DNA from: Mucidula mucida
Lineage: Eukaryota > Basidiomycota > Agaricomycetes > Agaricales > Physalacriaceae
Direction of reading: 5' to 3'
NCBI GenBank assembly: GCA_015501055.1
Contig: JADNYV010000104.1
Location: 1-64,000 of the forward strand
DNA length: 64,000 nt
This document shows, in pieces, positions 1 through 12,229 of this stretch; the stretch's first letter is position 1; each line of letters begins with the position of its first letter. The position numbers and the translations under genes are program-made. The notes under the pieces are model-generated. The model saw only the letters and a list, made by a program, of their open reading frames with translations. It was not told where the DNA came from and ran no database searches.

Positions 1-830
1 CCTAGTCCGTCGAGTAGCATCATTGTAGCTCCAGTGGGAGTTTTCATTGAATTATATACTCATGTCTTTCGCTCACCATTATGTGAATCGATTTACACGA
101 GAACTGAAATGACACTAATGCCCTTCGAAGGACACTCATGAGCATCGCGGATTCAATGGTTTTTAGTGAATAAAGGAAACTTGATCTGAAAAGAATCCGT
201 ATTGTCATATACCTCTTCGAGTCTTGCTCACCTCGTTCTGCGTGATTTATAAGAGCTTTTGAGCCGCCAAATTCGACATATGACGCTCCCCCCAGAGAGT
301 AAGTGTCAATAATCATTGCGCCACACTTCTTGTTTGTCACCTCAGACCTTGCATAGCCACTACACCTTCAACCAGAGAGATCCGTAGACAGTCAAGTCCC
401 CTTTGGTTCTGTGCCTATCATATAGTGAGGTACTCCTTGAAGGCGCCATCTTAGAGTGTACCAAGAAGGCGCATGACCAGATCATTCACGAATGTCTTGA
501 CAAGTAGAATCAGCATCGGGAAGTTGGCCTACCGCACGGTTCTGTCTGAGGATTTCGTGTCCACGGAGAGGATTGAGCAAGGTCATGCTACCGAAGGACA
601 CCTGAAAAGGTGAGGGACTTGCCGGTCACTAAGCCGGAAACGACAGCCGCGAAAGTTTTTCGTTTGAGTTGGAACGTAGCCTGGCCATGAATTTTGCATT
701 GTTGCTCTGTGCGACTATGGTGGCAGACGGTTAACATCTTGTTTCGGCGCTTCACTTTGTGAACGAACTGAGCACTAGGCGTTTCATTCCAACCTCAATA
801 CTGAAATAGGGTATACCTACATGATATTGA
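1..830. repeat. Dispersed repeat, copy at left edge
   Basis: No gene recognised. From about 280 to 700 the sequence matches 37970-38390 in the same order and orientation, for example the phrases around 'accaagaaggcgcatgacc' and 'ttggcctaccgcacgg'. A shorter related stretch is at 55220-55500. Copies differ by many small indels, as expected for an old non-coding repeat. The short open frames here have no recognisable product. Confidence 0.5.
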
Positions 831-901
831 TCAAGCTCTGTCATGGTTCTTTGATAACATCGTGGTGTGGTCATAGCCTGACACCACATATCCGCGACTC
901 A

Positions 902-2469
902 CTAATATCCATCCTTCCAGAAAGCCGGACCGCCCTTGCCAACATCCTCCGCAAATCCCACTAATCCTCCGGCGCCTCCAAGCGCCAAAGTGACCGCTTT
1001 CGTATGCTTGTTGTTGCTGAAAACGAGATTCCCGTTCGTCGTGAACCACCTAGCCAAACCCGTCAGTCGGTCGTCGAATGAAGAGCTTGGAATCTCGTAC
1101 GAAATCGGACGAACACCATGTCCAGGGAAGATCGAGATCCCATACGGGATGGAGGTCTTGTGGAGGAGCGCGTAGCTATCTCCGCTTGATACGTCTCGTA
1201 GTAGATACGCGTAGACGCAGTAGGACCGCTCGAGAAAAGAGTATACGAGATCCACGTCAGGACTGAAACGGTGTCGTCAGTAGACGCGGCTGCAAGTTAC
1301 GGAATATGATTAGATACCTTCATCATCAGTCCAAGGGTATTCGTCGGTCCAGGCGAGAGTTCTCGTAGATCCAGGCCAACAACCGACTGGCGAGTCCGCC
1401 AAAGAGTATCCTATCGCGGGTGAATGAGACTTCGTCGCGCTAGATGACAAGGGCGACATACCAAGAGTCTGAGGCCTCGTCGATTGCTGCAAACAGTATC
1501 CGTTCCTGCTTTTCGAACCATTGGGCCTTTTGCGCCCGGCTTTCGGCAGAGTGTAAGGGTAGCAGGTGTTAAGAAGCGATGGGCGGTAGGGGGGCGGTGG
1601 GAATCCACTGCTCGTATATAAGCGCGCATCCACGATATGTGCGAATGAAACTTACTAGGGAAAAGTAGTGTGCCACGCTTTGACGTGCTTAGTGCCGTAC
1701 TTGAGAGCCATCGCGCGAGTGATCTACATGGGCGTCTTGAGACAAATGACAGTTTTGATGAATAGGAAGGTAGCTTACCACGGTACCCAAATCACCGCCG
1801 TGCGTCACTGATTCCTCGTCAATCGAAGTAAAAAAGGCGCGTTTATTCTACTCACCATACTCGCTATAACCAAGCGCCATCATCACTTTATGAGCAACCT
1901 GTGCGCACATTAGGAACGTCAGAAAGAAGATCATAGCAATCACCTACCTCGGCATACCGATTGACTCTGAACCCTTTCTTCGAAGGCGCTTCAGAGAAAC
2001 CAAAGCCCAGGAGACTCAGAGCCACGACATGGAGACTTGGATTCCCGACTGTGAGCAGCGGAAGCATTTTGCGAACCTCTAAGAAACTGCTAGGCCCTAA
2101 CGTGAGATCAACACAAGAACAGATACATCACCGAAAGTCAACGTACACCCAAGCACAAATGAAAGCGGGATAGCATCAAAAGCCTTGCTTTTCTGATGCA
2201 CATAGTGGATATTGAGCGTCCCAAAGCCGTCGACCTTGATATCGCGGGTGAACTGGGGAAGTTCAGCATTGATAGCGGCTTCCTGCGCGCGCCAGTCGAA
2301 GCCGTTCTTCCAATATTCCACGAGGCGGCGCATGGATGTGAGAGGGATGCCGTAGTTCGAACCAGCGTCCTCGAGTTCATCGGGAAAGACACCAAAGGGT
2401 CACTTTGCGACGAAGAAGGTCAATCTTGTCGTCCGAGACGGATATTTGGAAGGGTTTTTCGTTCGACAT
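902..2469 (-). pseudogene. Epoxide hydrolase (EHN + alpha/beta hydrolase), decayed copy 1
   Basis: Read on the minus strand this is an epoxide hydrolase, an enzyme family that opens epoxides to diols. Exon 1 (2469-2149) carries the N-terminal EHN domain, with key residues DYGVP..RLVEYW..GFDWRAQEA in the better copy. Exon 2 (2096-1948) has PGFGFSEAP. A short exon 1898-1856 reads VAHKVMMALGYSEY, and the exon starting at 1807 holds the nucleophile motif VTHGGDLG, with the Asp at 1793-1791. Further exons read ITRAMALKYG, then WTDEYPWTDDEG, then a C-terminus ending at 902. Lesions: a 1-nt length difference near 2395 relative to copy 2 shifts the N-terminus; the oxyanion HG is read as LG; and the catalytic-His segment (SGHFGAW, near 1000-1020) sits in a different frame from its flanks. 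Family assignment is firm; the pseudogene status is inferred from these lesions. Confidence 0.8.
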
Positions 2470-4680
2470 ACTAGTGGGTCCTCGTTGGTGGGAAACAGCG
2501 AGAGCGTCGGCGTGTTTTATAGGCTTCTGATAGACATCAGAGAAGCGAGGAGGAAAATTCGATGATGTGATTAGGCGGTGTCATGTCTCCAATTCCTTAA
2601 CCGAAGAGAAAGTGTGACGAGAACACGCGCTACGCGTACAGGAGGGTCCTGTGAAACGAATCTCGGAGTCGCAAGAGTTGAAACGCCAAGAGCAGGCGTT
2701 CACCAACAAATGTTCCTAGCCGTTGGAGAACGGTCGATCATTGGGTATTAACGATGCTATCCACTTCCATTTTCCGTGGTGCGTCGTGCACAACGAGGGG
2801 CGCGTTGTCAATATGTATCAGTGTCGCAAAACGGCTACAAGTACGCGCTAAGAGACACTGATTGCGATGGTCAGACAAGAAAAAAAGCGCAGACCCCACG
2901 AGTCTTTACCGCTACATCCTCTAGGAACCATCTGACTTTTGTTTTCCAAACTGTCTATTGGCTGCCTGCTGGCTTGGATATATCAAGTGAAGTGCTCCCG
3001 CTGTCCATAGGGACATGGCCCGCTTCAATTTGGTCTTCCAAGTGAGCTGGAAAAGGTTTGAATGCGACAGTGACGCCTAGTATAAGTGATAGTTCAGGAA
3101 CAAAATAATCGGTCAACGAGCGGCAATCCCGGGCCGCATCTGGTCCAACTCGATCACGTTCTCTTTCAACAAAAACCGCCATGAGGATTATGCCACAATT
3201 CGAGGCTTTGCTTGCTAGTACAATGGTAAATGTAACCACAAATTGCTCGTTGATCTTCTGGGTGCTTGGTAGCTCTCGCTATGCGTTTATTTCGTCAGAT
3301 GAAGTGTTCGCCCGGCGCGGCAGAAAACAAAACACGCAAAACACTGCTGCTCGCACGCCATCAACAGCACCTTGGACCTGGAACTACCTATTTCATGTTT
3401 CTGAAGAACGCAGAGGGAACTACCTAGTTGACGTCATCCTCTCACAGTTTCTCTAGGGGAGTCAAGACAATTCTGTTGAATGTCAAAAGGCAGCGTCGGA
3501 TGTCTATGTCGCTGCGCTGAAAAGCATACCTGGACAAGACAACGACCGCGAGCGTGCACTGTTACTCTCGTAGCCCCTTCGCGCGCTTCACGAGTATCCA
3601 TCACCCGCAGTTACGACGCGCTTAACGATCCTTCACAAAATGCGCCCTACACGACTGAGACGTGCTACATCGCGATGTGATGTGTACAACCTCATCCATG
3701 GAATCTCTTCACCTGCGCGTAGGTGAACTATATCCTCACTGACCACGAGTAATGAAGTTTAGATCTGATAGTATTGGCCGCGGCTTCATATCTGCTAGTC
3801 AAACTTCCTTCTTATGCAATGTTTGCTCCACCATGGCGCGAATGAAGACGATATTACACTCCCATTCAGCTAGGTCAATCGTAACGACTTGGGCCAAATT
3901 TCGGTAGTTGTATGGGCAACTGGACCCACAAAGGCATTGCCACCGGCGACACGATGTCTTAAGCGTACACGGGGCTAGACGTGGTAAAAGTTACTTCGGA
4001 CTGGGACTAGCTTGCCATCGTATCAACAGCCATCGTCGACAATGTCCACTACAACCAGCTCAGATGACATCTCGGAAGATTTTGCTAATGTTGCTATCTA
4101 CTCACCGGTAATCGCTCTTCCATGGGGAGACTCATCGCGGGCTGCGAGGCTCTTCCCGAAACTAGAGCCCATACGGCTTCCTGGCAAGGATGGGACTACG
4201 GAAGGTTCCCGGAAAACCCGCCCAGGACGCGCGAAGAAAAGGAACCCAGGTGTACAAGTTGATTCTGCTGGTGAATCGGGAGAGGACGGTGATGCGGAAG
4301 ACGAAGATGCGGGCGAAGAAAGTGATGCTGTGCGAGACGACGACAAGCAGCGCCGGGATGTTGATAAGGATACACCTCGCGCTCGCAAAGGTCGTCATGC
4401 GCGTAAGAAGCTGTTCGGACTACCCGTGGATCGCAATGCGAGAGGTTCGTGAACATGCTGTTAAATTCGAGATTGTTTAATCGAAATACTAGGGTATGAC
4501 CCTATGGACTACGAGCAAAAGTACCCTCCTGATCCGATTTTTGAGGAGGCACAGCCGAATGCTAGGGTTTGGAGGATGTGTGTCGACGAATTCCAAATAT
4601 TCGACACCGACTTATCTGAGGATGCGCGTGATACAGTCGATGTACTACTCGTATTCGTACGTCGTTTGTGCTGGCGTGTT
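1383..4680. repeat. Direct segmental duplication, left copy
   Basis: This stretch recurs at 60693-64000 in the same orientation, offset about 59.31 kb. It is nearly identical between about 1640 and 4040 and more diverged within the epoxide hydrolase C-terminal part (1383-1640). It includes most of the hydrolase, about 1.5 kb without a recognised gene, and the first two exons of the DUF6535 gene. The right copy runs off the window, so the true length is unknown. Confidence 0.9.
2480..4041. other. Intergenic stretch between hydrolase and DUF6535 gene
   Basis: No gene I can support. Two open frames are preserved in both copies of the duplication: 3239-2955 on the minus strand (94 aa) and 3181-3456 on the plus strand (91 aa). 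They overlap each other, and I recognise neither product. Their persistence can be explained by the recency of the duplication. The stretch must contain the promoter of the DUF6535 gene, but no clear TATA box was seen. Confidence 0.4.
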
Positions 4681-7196
4681 TATTACTCTTCTGATACACC
4701 TAACAGGCAGGTCTGTTCTCTGCCGTTGTCACGGCCTTCCTAATTCAGACGGCCGACAAGCTCGAACCCGACTACGTCCAACTGTCGACTTCTATTCTCT
4801 TCGAGATGTTGGTTGTCCAGCGCGCGCACGCGAACGGGTCAGCTGTTGATCTTGGTCCAGTGATCTCGTCTCCAGACGCGCTGCAGTTCATGCCATCCCA
4901 TTCGCAGCTGTGGATAAACGGCTTGTGGTACACGAGCTTATCACTGAGCTTGATCACTGCACTTGTTGCCGTGTTGGCGAAGCAATGGCTACATCAGTAT
5001 ATGGCTATGACGTCCGGGACACCGTTGGATCGCAGTCTTCTTCGCCAGTACCGTTACGAAGGCTTGCAGGCGTGGAAGGTTCCTCTGATCATCGGCCTGT
5101 TACCGGTTCTCATGCACCTTTCGCTCGGTCTCTTCTTCCTCGGGCTTATCGTCTATCTAGTGGAACTGTACGGACCGTTCGCATATGTGACTGGTGTCTT
5201 TACCCTCGTTACCTACACCGCTTACTTTGCCACGCATTTCTTCTCGGCCGTGCATCCGCAGTGTCCATACAAGACACCCCTTTCCAATCTTCTTTTCATG
5301 GTGCTCCGACGCCTCCTTCCCCCTCCGGAGCGTGAAAAAGCACCAAAGTCCATTAGAGAGGCGGAAGCCTCGGCAGTGAAGACTCGTCAAGGCGATCGCT
5401 TTTGCATTGAGGTATTGGGTTGGGTTTTCGACAACTCCGCCAATGCATCTGCTCGTAGTATCATTCTACAATGTCTTGGTGGATTTCCGACACATTACCA
5501 CCGCCCGCTCCGTCAGCGTTTTGATGATGCGGCCCCAGAGGTTGATAGTCTGTACGACTCTCTCGCTTCTGTTATAGACTCTCCACCAGACAATCCTCAA
5601 GATGCGAGGATTGCGTACATGAAGTTGGAACGTGTGGCCCGTACTGCCACGTTTGTGACGCTCCCCCTCGCGTTCTCCTGGGGCCTTTTGCCCAAGTGTC
5701 CTCCAGTTCCGCTTGAGCTCGTTGCCGCTATTGCTGCGATCCCTGTGGAATCCACAACGTCACATATCAAATTGTCAGCCAAAGATATGTTTCTGCAGTA
5801 TGTGCCAGAAAATCCGGATCTTCGTTTGCATCCACAAACCTGGGTTGAAATCATCCAAGGCATACTCAAATACGCAGAGCGGCCATCCGAGGATGACATA
5901 CAAAATGCCTCACCGCTGATGCTGCCTATCATCCAGCTCTGTGCGAGTTCTCCCTCCATTCTGGACATCTACTCTATGGAGGAATTCAAGCCATACATAG
6001 GTACCCCTCACAATCCGAAATTCCTTCCTTTTGAAGAAACTTCAGTCACATTCGAACGGGTTTGTCAACTCCCAGCCTTCCGGAAGGTCGTTCATAAGAG
6101 TCTATACCGTGTGTTTGACTCATTCGCTGAATATAAGCCGCCCATTCTCGTGAATGATAGTGCTTATCCCGGGCTCCGTATAATGCTGGCCATTGTGAGG
6201 TATTTCATTCATGTTCAGACCTGTCCTTCTGCGGATCCCATCGTTGTTTCCGAGTTGGAGCGCTTGGTCTGCAAGATCTTCTCCGCTCTGCAGAAAAGAG
6301 AATATAAACCGGATGTCAAAGAGGATGGTTATTACATTTATCTATCTCTAAAACCTTTGTTTGAAGATCTGCCGGTCCCAAATGACCCCGCCGACCTTGA
6401 TCTTCCTCGCTCCCTTGCCTTGAGTGTCATCTCTGCATTCTGTCAGCAGTTCTCTTTCTATCGAAGTTTCCGTGTATTTATGTTCAAATTCTCTGACTGG
6501 GAAGACTGGTTCTCAACACAGCTAATGAGGAACCTTCTCCTATTTCGCGTGGAAGATGTGAAGGATCGTTCTATCATATATCGCTACATATCGCCGAGTA
6601 CTCAGCTTCTTGAGCGGGCTCTCTTCACCGGAGTTCCTGTAGCTTACGACCTCTTCCCAGAGTGTGATCTACTCACTGTCCTCTTACCTTATCGCAACCT
6701 TCCCGTTGTGCGCCATGCTCTGTGTTTCTACATTCTGACTTCATCCTACTGGACCCTAGGCGACCACAACACAGATGATCAGATGAGCGACCGGTTGCCG
6801 TACCCGTTTGAGCCGGAATGTACGCCAGACATGTCAACCCACCGGGGATACCTGTTTAGAGGGCGAAACATTTTACAAGTCTGTATCATTATGTTATCGG
6901 TCCCGGAAGATTCGGCGAGCTCGTTTCTTGGACCGTTTGCGTCTCCTCGGTCAAAAATCATTGCATTTTTGGGTAGGTACTGGGCAAAACAGCATGATGG
7001 ACTTGACCTAACATGGGAAGAGTGTCGCATGATGTTACGGGAGGCGGCTTCGGAGATACATCAAACTCATGTGTATAACGGTCCTGGCAGAGAAATTGTC
7101 TTCCCCAATGATGTTACAGCCAAGGAAATGGTGGAATACTTTGTTTCCGGGATTACTTTACTCGAACAACACCTTGCTAGTCTAAAAATTTCTTAA
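4042..7196 (+). CDS. DUF6535 multi-pass membrane protein, complete
   Basis: Three exons (4042-4444, 4493-4656, 4707-7196) joined by two GT-AG introns of 48 and 50 bp give 1018 aa; phases match at both junctions. The ATG at 4042 is the first in frame. The N-terminal ~135 residues are polar, acidic and basic (many Asp/Glu, then RARKGRHARKK). The DUF6535 domain follows: GYDPMDYEQKYPPDPIFEEA, then a first membrane segment LLVFAGLFSAVVTAFLIQTA formed across intron 2, then LWYTSLSLSLITALVAVLAK, and a pair of hydrophobic segments after QAWKVPLIIG. The remaining ~650 residues are soluble-looking and leucine-rich, with no domain I recognise. DUF6535 has no established function, but the family is strongly expanded in Agaricomycetes. 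The gene is convergent with the next one, with stops 61 bp apart. This is the most secure intact gene in the window. Confidence 0.93.
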
Positions 7197-7257
7197 GCGA
7201 AATGTCACTGTGTACTGTAGATTGTTCCGTTTTCTACACTACAATCAATAGAAACCA

Positions 7258-8447
7258 TCAAATTAAACTCAGTTTCTCTCGTGCTCTGCGCATGAGGCCA
7301 GTCAACAACACGTTCAAAACAGAATATGGCACATTGTCAATGGCATCCAGACTTGCTATGGCGATGCGAGCGAGAGGATGCTCTGCAAGGATGTCTTTGA
7401 GGTCCGACCAGAGCCTGTGGTCTTTCGTGCCAAGTACGGCGTCGTACTTGAAGCAAAGGTGAACATGTAGAGGTCGAGTGTGACGTTCGTCCGGAATCGA
7501 TACCAATACCCATAGCAGCCAAGAGAGGAATGTATCTATTGCGTTTGGCGATGACAGGTCGAGGACAAGGGTGGCAGGCAGGTTGACACTCAACGAGAGA
7601 AGTGTACAAGCCACAGCTTACAAAAACTAGTATTGAAGGATGACGAGATGTACTAGCCAACTCACAATGAACCGCTGGAAGTCCTTGCAAACGGAGCAGT
7701 CTTTCATCTCCCAGGAGCGTAGGGAGCAGTTCTACCACGAGTGGTGCATAAGACCCCTCGACATGTAGATCGTCCAACATTATCGTCGCGTCCAACGATA
7801 GTAGTCCGTTGATGATTGTCATGATAAATTTGTTGTCCCCAGTACTTGACTTTAAAACGTCCAGATACACGCATAATGTTGAAGTGTCGTCGTAAGGCGA
7901 GAAGGAAAGACGAAGAGGCGATGTCGTGCCACAGACGTTCGAGTTTACATGCCTAACGAACTTTTTGATTATAAGACGACGCCACTTGGGTGGCGCTATG
8001 CACGGCGTAGGGGAGACGAAGGACTGTAACAGTTTGGCATTGACGACCTCCAAAGCGACGTAGCGGGACGGTGTGCTCAGAAGTCGCCCCATGAAGAACG
8101 AGAATCCATCCAACGACAGGAGGGCACTACTTTCTGTTTGGACTATTAGAGTCCACCGACTATGAAGTCGGAACTTTTTGTGGCAGCGTGCATAAAGATT
8201 GTGCCATGTCCGTCTTGTCCGTCCCCGAAAAAGGTGTTCTCTAGTAGAGGCTGTTGATTGAATGACACAAAGCACAACGTTACTCGCCACATTGGACCCC
8301 GGCTGTGAAAGCTGATAGAAGGTAATGCCGGGGCATGAACTCGGTGAATATGTATCCACGAATGGACTTGAAGGTGCGATAGACGATGACGAGAAGCCGT
8401 CGTTGGGTAACCTTCAGGCCGAGCGAAGTTAGACAATGTTTGAGCAT
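7258..8447 (-). CDS. Uncharacterised multi-copy family protein (family U), best copy
   Basis: Three exons on the minus strand (8447-8284, 8240-7666, 7616-7258), with introns of 43 bp (GTAACG...CTACTAG) and 49 bp (GTGAGT...GTAAG), make an unbroken 365-aa reading frame starting MLKHCLTSLGLKV. Joining phases match and the frames agree with the related copies. The protein is leucine-rich and soluble, with a middle part SPLRLSFSPYDDTSTLCVYL and a C-terminus WSDLKDILAEHPLARIAI. I do not recognise a domain; its overall look faintly resembles fungal F-box/LRR-type proteins, which is only a guess. A TAG lies just before this ATG in a frame that is open upstream in other copies, so the original start may have been further up and this copy may be shortened. 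Other copies: 34249-34874, 45028-46150, 53445-54645 and 59515-60690. A TATA-like 'tagataaatt' upstream is shared by the copies. Confidence 0.6.
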
Positions 8448-8729
8448 CTACACCACAATGAACACACCAAGAGGGGTTCCAATGTTGCGTGTGTAGCCAA
8501 GATGATGAAGTTGTTTGTTGAAGAAATTCTTGGTTGGACGACGATGACTGATTGTAACCTTGAGACATGAAGAAATGGGAAGAGACAGACGTACTTGCGA
8601 GAAGGCCCAGGAATTTATCTAATCGGGAGTGTGGGAGTGTAGATCCATGTTTTGGTGTGAATCAACACGAGGATATGCGGTGTCGGGGCCACGCGTCCAT
8701 TGGTGGCTGACAGTGACGGAGAGCTAAAG

Positions 8730-9860
8730 ACTGAAGAGAAATGGAGCGAGTACAGGGCGTGTGACAGCGGGGAGAAAGCCATGTACAATTGAGTCTATCC
8801 TAAGGGTGTCCAAGATAGTGAGCGAAGAATTTAGATGGTGGCGAGGAATGTACGCACTGCTGTAGTCCGCAATAATGAAACGGAAACATGACCAATGACG
8901 ACGGACGTGGAGGGGGGTAGTCCTAATCTGTTGACGTGGAAGCATAGAAAGGATCTGCGAAAGGTGTAGAAGGACAGAAGTGGTTTACGCCCGGAACCTC
9001 CGAGAAGATGACCTTAGACGCGTGTGCCAGCGGGGGAGGAAGAGGGTTCCAAGAATGGACGAGCAAGGTGTGAGTCATGAACACCGCCTCGCGTGAGCAT
9101 GATCCGATGTTTTGTTTGTTATGGCATAAGGTGGAGAGCACGAGCAAAGATCTGCACGGAAATGTAGCGGGGCACAGAACATATCAACATCATGGAGGGG
9201 AGGGGTTGGTGACACATGCGCAAACATGCAGATCTCCAATTCTCGCGACGAAGTGACATAATGCGCCGGCATAAGATGCTAACGGAAACGGAGAGCAAAC
9301 AGTTCAATGGAAAGAAGAAATTAACAGCAAGAGAGCGACGCGGCACTGGTTTCGATCGTGACATGTTGTCAGCAACTTCCTCCGGCCCGGCCCTCGGGGT
9401 TTCCGTCGATGCCCATCAATGAAATCGCTAACGCCGCTTGTTTCTTGCTATCACAAAAATGCCACAAATGCCTAGTCTATGACCTTGTTCTCTTCCATGT
9501 GTCAACGTTACCATGAAACTCGTTGACAGCGCGTGTTTGAACATGTGCGAAGTCAAGACAAAGAGCCACAAAACTGCATCACAGGTCTGTCCTTTGCACT
9601 GCATAATCCTCTCTCTCTTCAGCATTTTTCCTTCTGCAGGCTTCACTTGTCCGTACGTCGTATCGCGTTTCGTTCTCGCTTTTCTGTTCTCGGAAACATT
9701 TCGCGGTCAAACTCGACTGGGGCATCAGCACAAATCGAGAAAGTCTTACTAGGAAGACTTCTTCAACAGCTTTCCGAGGACACCAAGGCTCGAAATCTTG
9801 GCAACATTAACTTTGCCCAATATTTCGATGAGCTCCACCATGGCACGAAGACACACAGAC
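8730..9860. other. Flank of family U gene, no gene seen
   Basis: Part of the inverted repeat. Both arms keep several short open frames on both strands, but these shift and break between the arms and show no recognisable product. I treat the stretch as non-coding upstream sequence of the family U gene. Confidence 0.4.
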
Positions 9861-10690
9861 ACTTCCCAAATGCTCGAGTCTCCCTGAAAATCCCTCCCGT
9901 CGAGGGCATCCAGACACAACGCGTTAAGGCTAACGGATCTGTACGGCTGTTTTCTTTGGATCCAAATGTCCTACTAAAAGCAATCCCCAGAAATTCTTGC
10001 AAGGTTGATTCGGTCTCGGAATGCCATCTTTTTCGGCTTCAAATGTCAGGTCGGTGCTGATGTCGGTGCCCTCCCGTCCAGCGATTTGTCGTGTTCGCAA
10101 CGGCTGCATATGCCGTCACGGCGAGGTGAGACTTGAAAGGAGGCTTTGCTCGAGCTATCACCCTAGGAGACGTCTATTGTTTGGTCCGATTCGAAATTAC
10201 AGCAGCGGAGGCGCAGTTTCATTCGTACACCCACCCGCCATTTAACCACCAAAAGACATCACCAAACCGGGCTGTACCCACTAAGTTCGTCTACTAGTTA
10301 CCTACTCCATTCACGGTTATCTTAATTGACTTGTTCAGGCCTCTCGTCGTGGAAGTGCTTCGCCGACGTCCGACTGCGACTTTCAAGTTTCGAATGCGCA
10401 ACTCAGAAGTACCTGCGAATAGTCGTCGCGCTTCGCGACAATTAGGAGAACTTGGTCGTCTGTTTTGGAGCTGCCTGCAGTCCCTTGACTTCCCTGGATG
10501 CACCTTCCGGTAGCTTGCCTTTTTCACAGCTATCACATTGGACCTCAAGTCCTTCGACGGGACGGAACACCACACTCGAGATCAATCCTGTCGGCGCTGA
10601 TTGTACTATGTGGCCTTCCATAGCCATTACACAGATTGAACAGGAGCACACGGCGCTACCTTGTCTTCGTCTCAAATTGCAGGGTGAAGG
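9861..10690. other. Unassigned stretch
   Basis: An open frame on the plus strand continues out of the inverted repeat to 10060 (about 110 codons after 9720, reading VLLGRLLQQLSEDTKARN...). It has no recognised domain, and the counterpart inside the repeat is not preserved. A segment near 10440-10580 matches, in reverse complement, a repeat seen at 51390-51470 and 55400-55520 (motif around 'ctgcaggcagctcc'). Otherwise I see nothing. Confidence 0.25.
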
Positions 10691-11040
10691 CTCCCATCTG
10701 CCTTGACGGACACGGCGCACTCTTAGGATGATGTCGCGTTGGAATGCGAAGTGCTAGGCGCTTGAAATAACACGGCGGTCGATGTCTGTCTTTAAGCCGC
10801 GAGAAAGTATGCTCTTCCTCAAAACCACTGCTGTTCTCATTCCATCTTATAGCTTGACTACCCTTTAATGTCTTATATGTCTTCATGAACTCTTTGTTCG
10901 TGTCTCTTCTGTCCCGCCGTCGAGTTAGGCCTGCCTGTATACAGCAGTTCCTTATCTCATAGTTCTTTGGAATCAAATCCTTCCTTGATACTCGATTGGT
11001 TACAATCACCGTTACATTCGTCCCTTCGTCTTGAACCTGC
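10690..11040. repeat. Dispersed repeat, inverted relative to 38480-38870
   Basis: In reverse complement this matches 38480-38870, 49840-50110 and 50840-51130. Shared phrases include the part around 'gtaccaattgagtatc', the 'acagaagagacgcgg' segment and 'gaacagcagtggttt'. No coding potential was recognised. The order of the copies is consistent with the large inverted-repeat arrangement. Confidence 0.55.
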
Positions 11041-11370
11041 AGAAGGCTGCCAGCAGCGCACTCGATTCTCCCCCGACCAGTGTCTACTCAACCACGGACC
11101 AACAACGCGAAGAGCGGTGGCATTGGCGACAAGTCTTAGACGAAGTCTGATTCAGCCGCGTTAGGATACTCCTTAGCGGATTCCCCAGTCGGTTTGGTTG
11201 GCTTGGGTCTACGAGAAGCTCCTCGGCTGGACCGACGAGTACCCTTGGACTGATGATGAAGGTATCTACCATTTACTGACGACAACGTTTCAGTCCTGAC
11301 TTAGATCTCCGTATACCTCTTTTCTCGAGCCGGGCCAACCGCGTCTACGCGTATCTACTACGAGACGTAT
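11041..11370 (+). pseudogene. Epoxide hydrolase C-terminal fragment
   Basis: On the plus strand, 11165-11265 matches the hydrolase exon coding LADSPVGL...WTDEYPWTDDEG. It is followed by an intron-like GTATCT...TTTCAG and then a match to the next exon start (PDVDLVYSFL-like, here PDLDLRIPLF). Reading frame is lost after LADSPVGLVG. Same family as 902-2469 but in the opposite orientation and separately broken, so it is an isolated relic. Confidence 0.6.
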
Positions 11371-12229
11371 CAAAGCAGCCGCCGCTGCGGCTCTTCCTTC
11401 AAAAGCCACTTCTTCTGCATATTTCGACTCGCCGCGATCTTGTCGAGGGCGCTCCGTCGCCAGTCGAGTTAATGTTCCAAGTTGATCCAAGCGGGCTTGG
11501 GTCCCTATGAAAATGTTGATATACCGTTCAGAGCACGTCGAGAACGCGTGAAATATCAAAAAGATTTTATAGCTGATGATGGTTGTCTTCGGAGAGCAAG
11601 GCTTCCTAATTGAGAATTCATCAACCTTGCTTTCAACCACACCCACGGCGCCTGGCGGAGAACTTGGTCTTTGTTCTCTTAATTGTCTACCAAACTAGGC
11701 TCTCAACGCTACAGTGCTGGTCTGGACGGCTTGCCTTTCCGGACCTTTTTCAAATGTACCGTACAACTCCTTCTTGACGCCGACAACGTGTCTTCATCGT
11801 GAGTGAAGCCTGTTCAGTGTAGCATCATTGAGACTTCCGCAACCACCTTGTACGCAAGCGCTTTGAGGCCCCTCCTAAGCGCTTCGGTAGCCGCGCAATC
11901 CAGCAATCCTACCACAGGCAAAAGGATCATAGCATCGAATCCTATCATCAAAGCAAACCCCGCAAGGCATCCGGCTTGGAGGTTGGCAAAAAATGGTGCG
12001 TTGAGACTGAAAATTGTGTTCTACGTATAATACAAGTCTTTTCCCAGCTCCGCCCCCACTGACGAATCATCAACGTTCAAATTCTCTTTTCTACACCTCC
12101 GATCATTCATTCCGCGGCTTGCTTCATATTCTCTGCAGTTTGCCGGCGTCTCTTTTACTAAGGAATTGACACTTATGTACTTTAAAGGACACTCAATTCA
12201 ACATATGGCGAGTTAAACAAAGACATGTA
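11371..12229. other. No gene seen
   Basis: Short open frames only (for example 11803-12030, 75 codons), none with a recognisable product or splice-supported extension. Composition does not stand out from the surroundings. Confidence 0.3.

Larger units (their letters stand above)
7104..9860. repeat. Inverted repeat, left arm (mirrors 52025-54800)
   Basis: From the last ~93 bp of the DUF6535 gene through the downstream family gene and its upstream flank, this sequence reappears in reverse complement at 52025-54800. The inner boundary is sharp at the word CATCATTGGG (right copy ending at 54800). The outer boundary fades near 9860/52025. The arms are about 2.76 kb and differ by scattered substitutions and small indels. 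Confidence 0.88.

Noticed and set aside
831..1049. Frame reading AYESGHFGAWRRRR as a separate small gene
   Set aside because: It is the shifted catalytic-His segment of epoxide hydrolase copy 1, not an independent gene.
3181..3456. 91-codon frame identical in both duplicated blocks (also 62495-62770)
   Set aside because: The surrounding non-coding sequence is equally conserved, so identity gives no evidence of coding.
8146..8568. 140-codon frame starting MSQGYNQSSSSNQEF in the family U gene
   Set aside because: The frame conserved between copies here is a different one, joining through an intron at 8283-8241 to the main exon. The MSQ frame is broken in other copies and does not splice in phase.
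9533..10060. 175-codon plus-strand frame as a gene
   Set aside because: Its first half lies in the inverted repeat, where the partner copy does not keep the frame, and no domain or splice context supports it.
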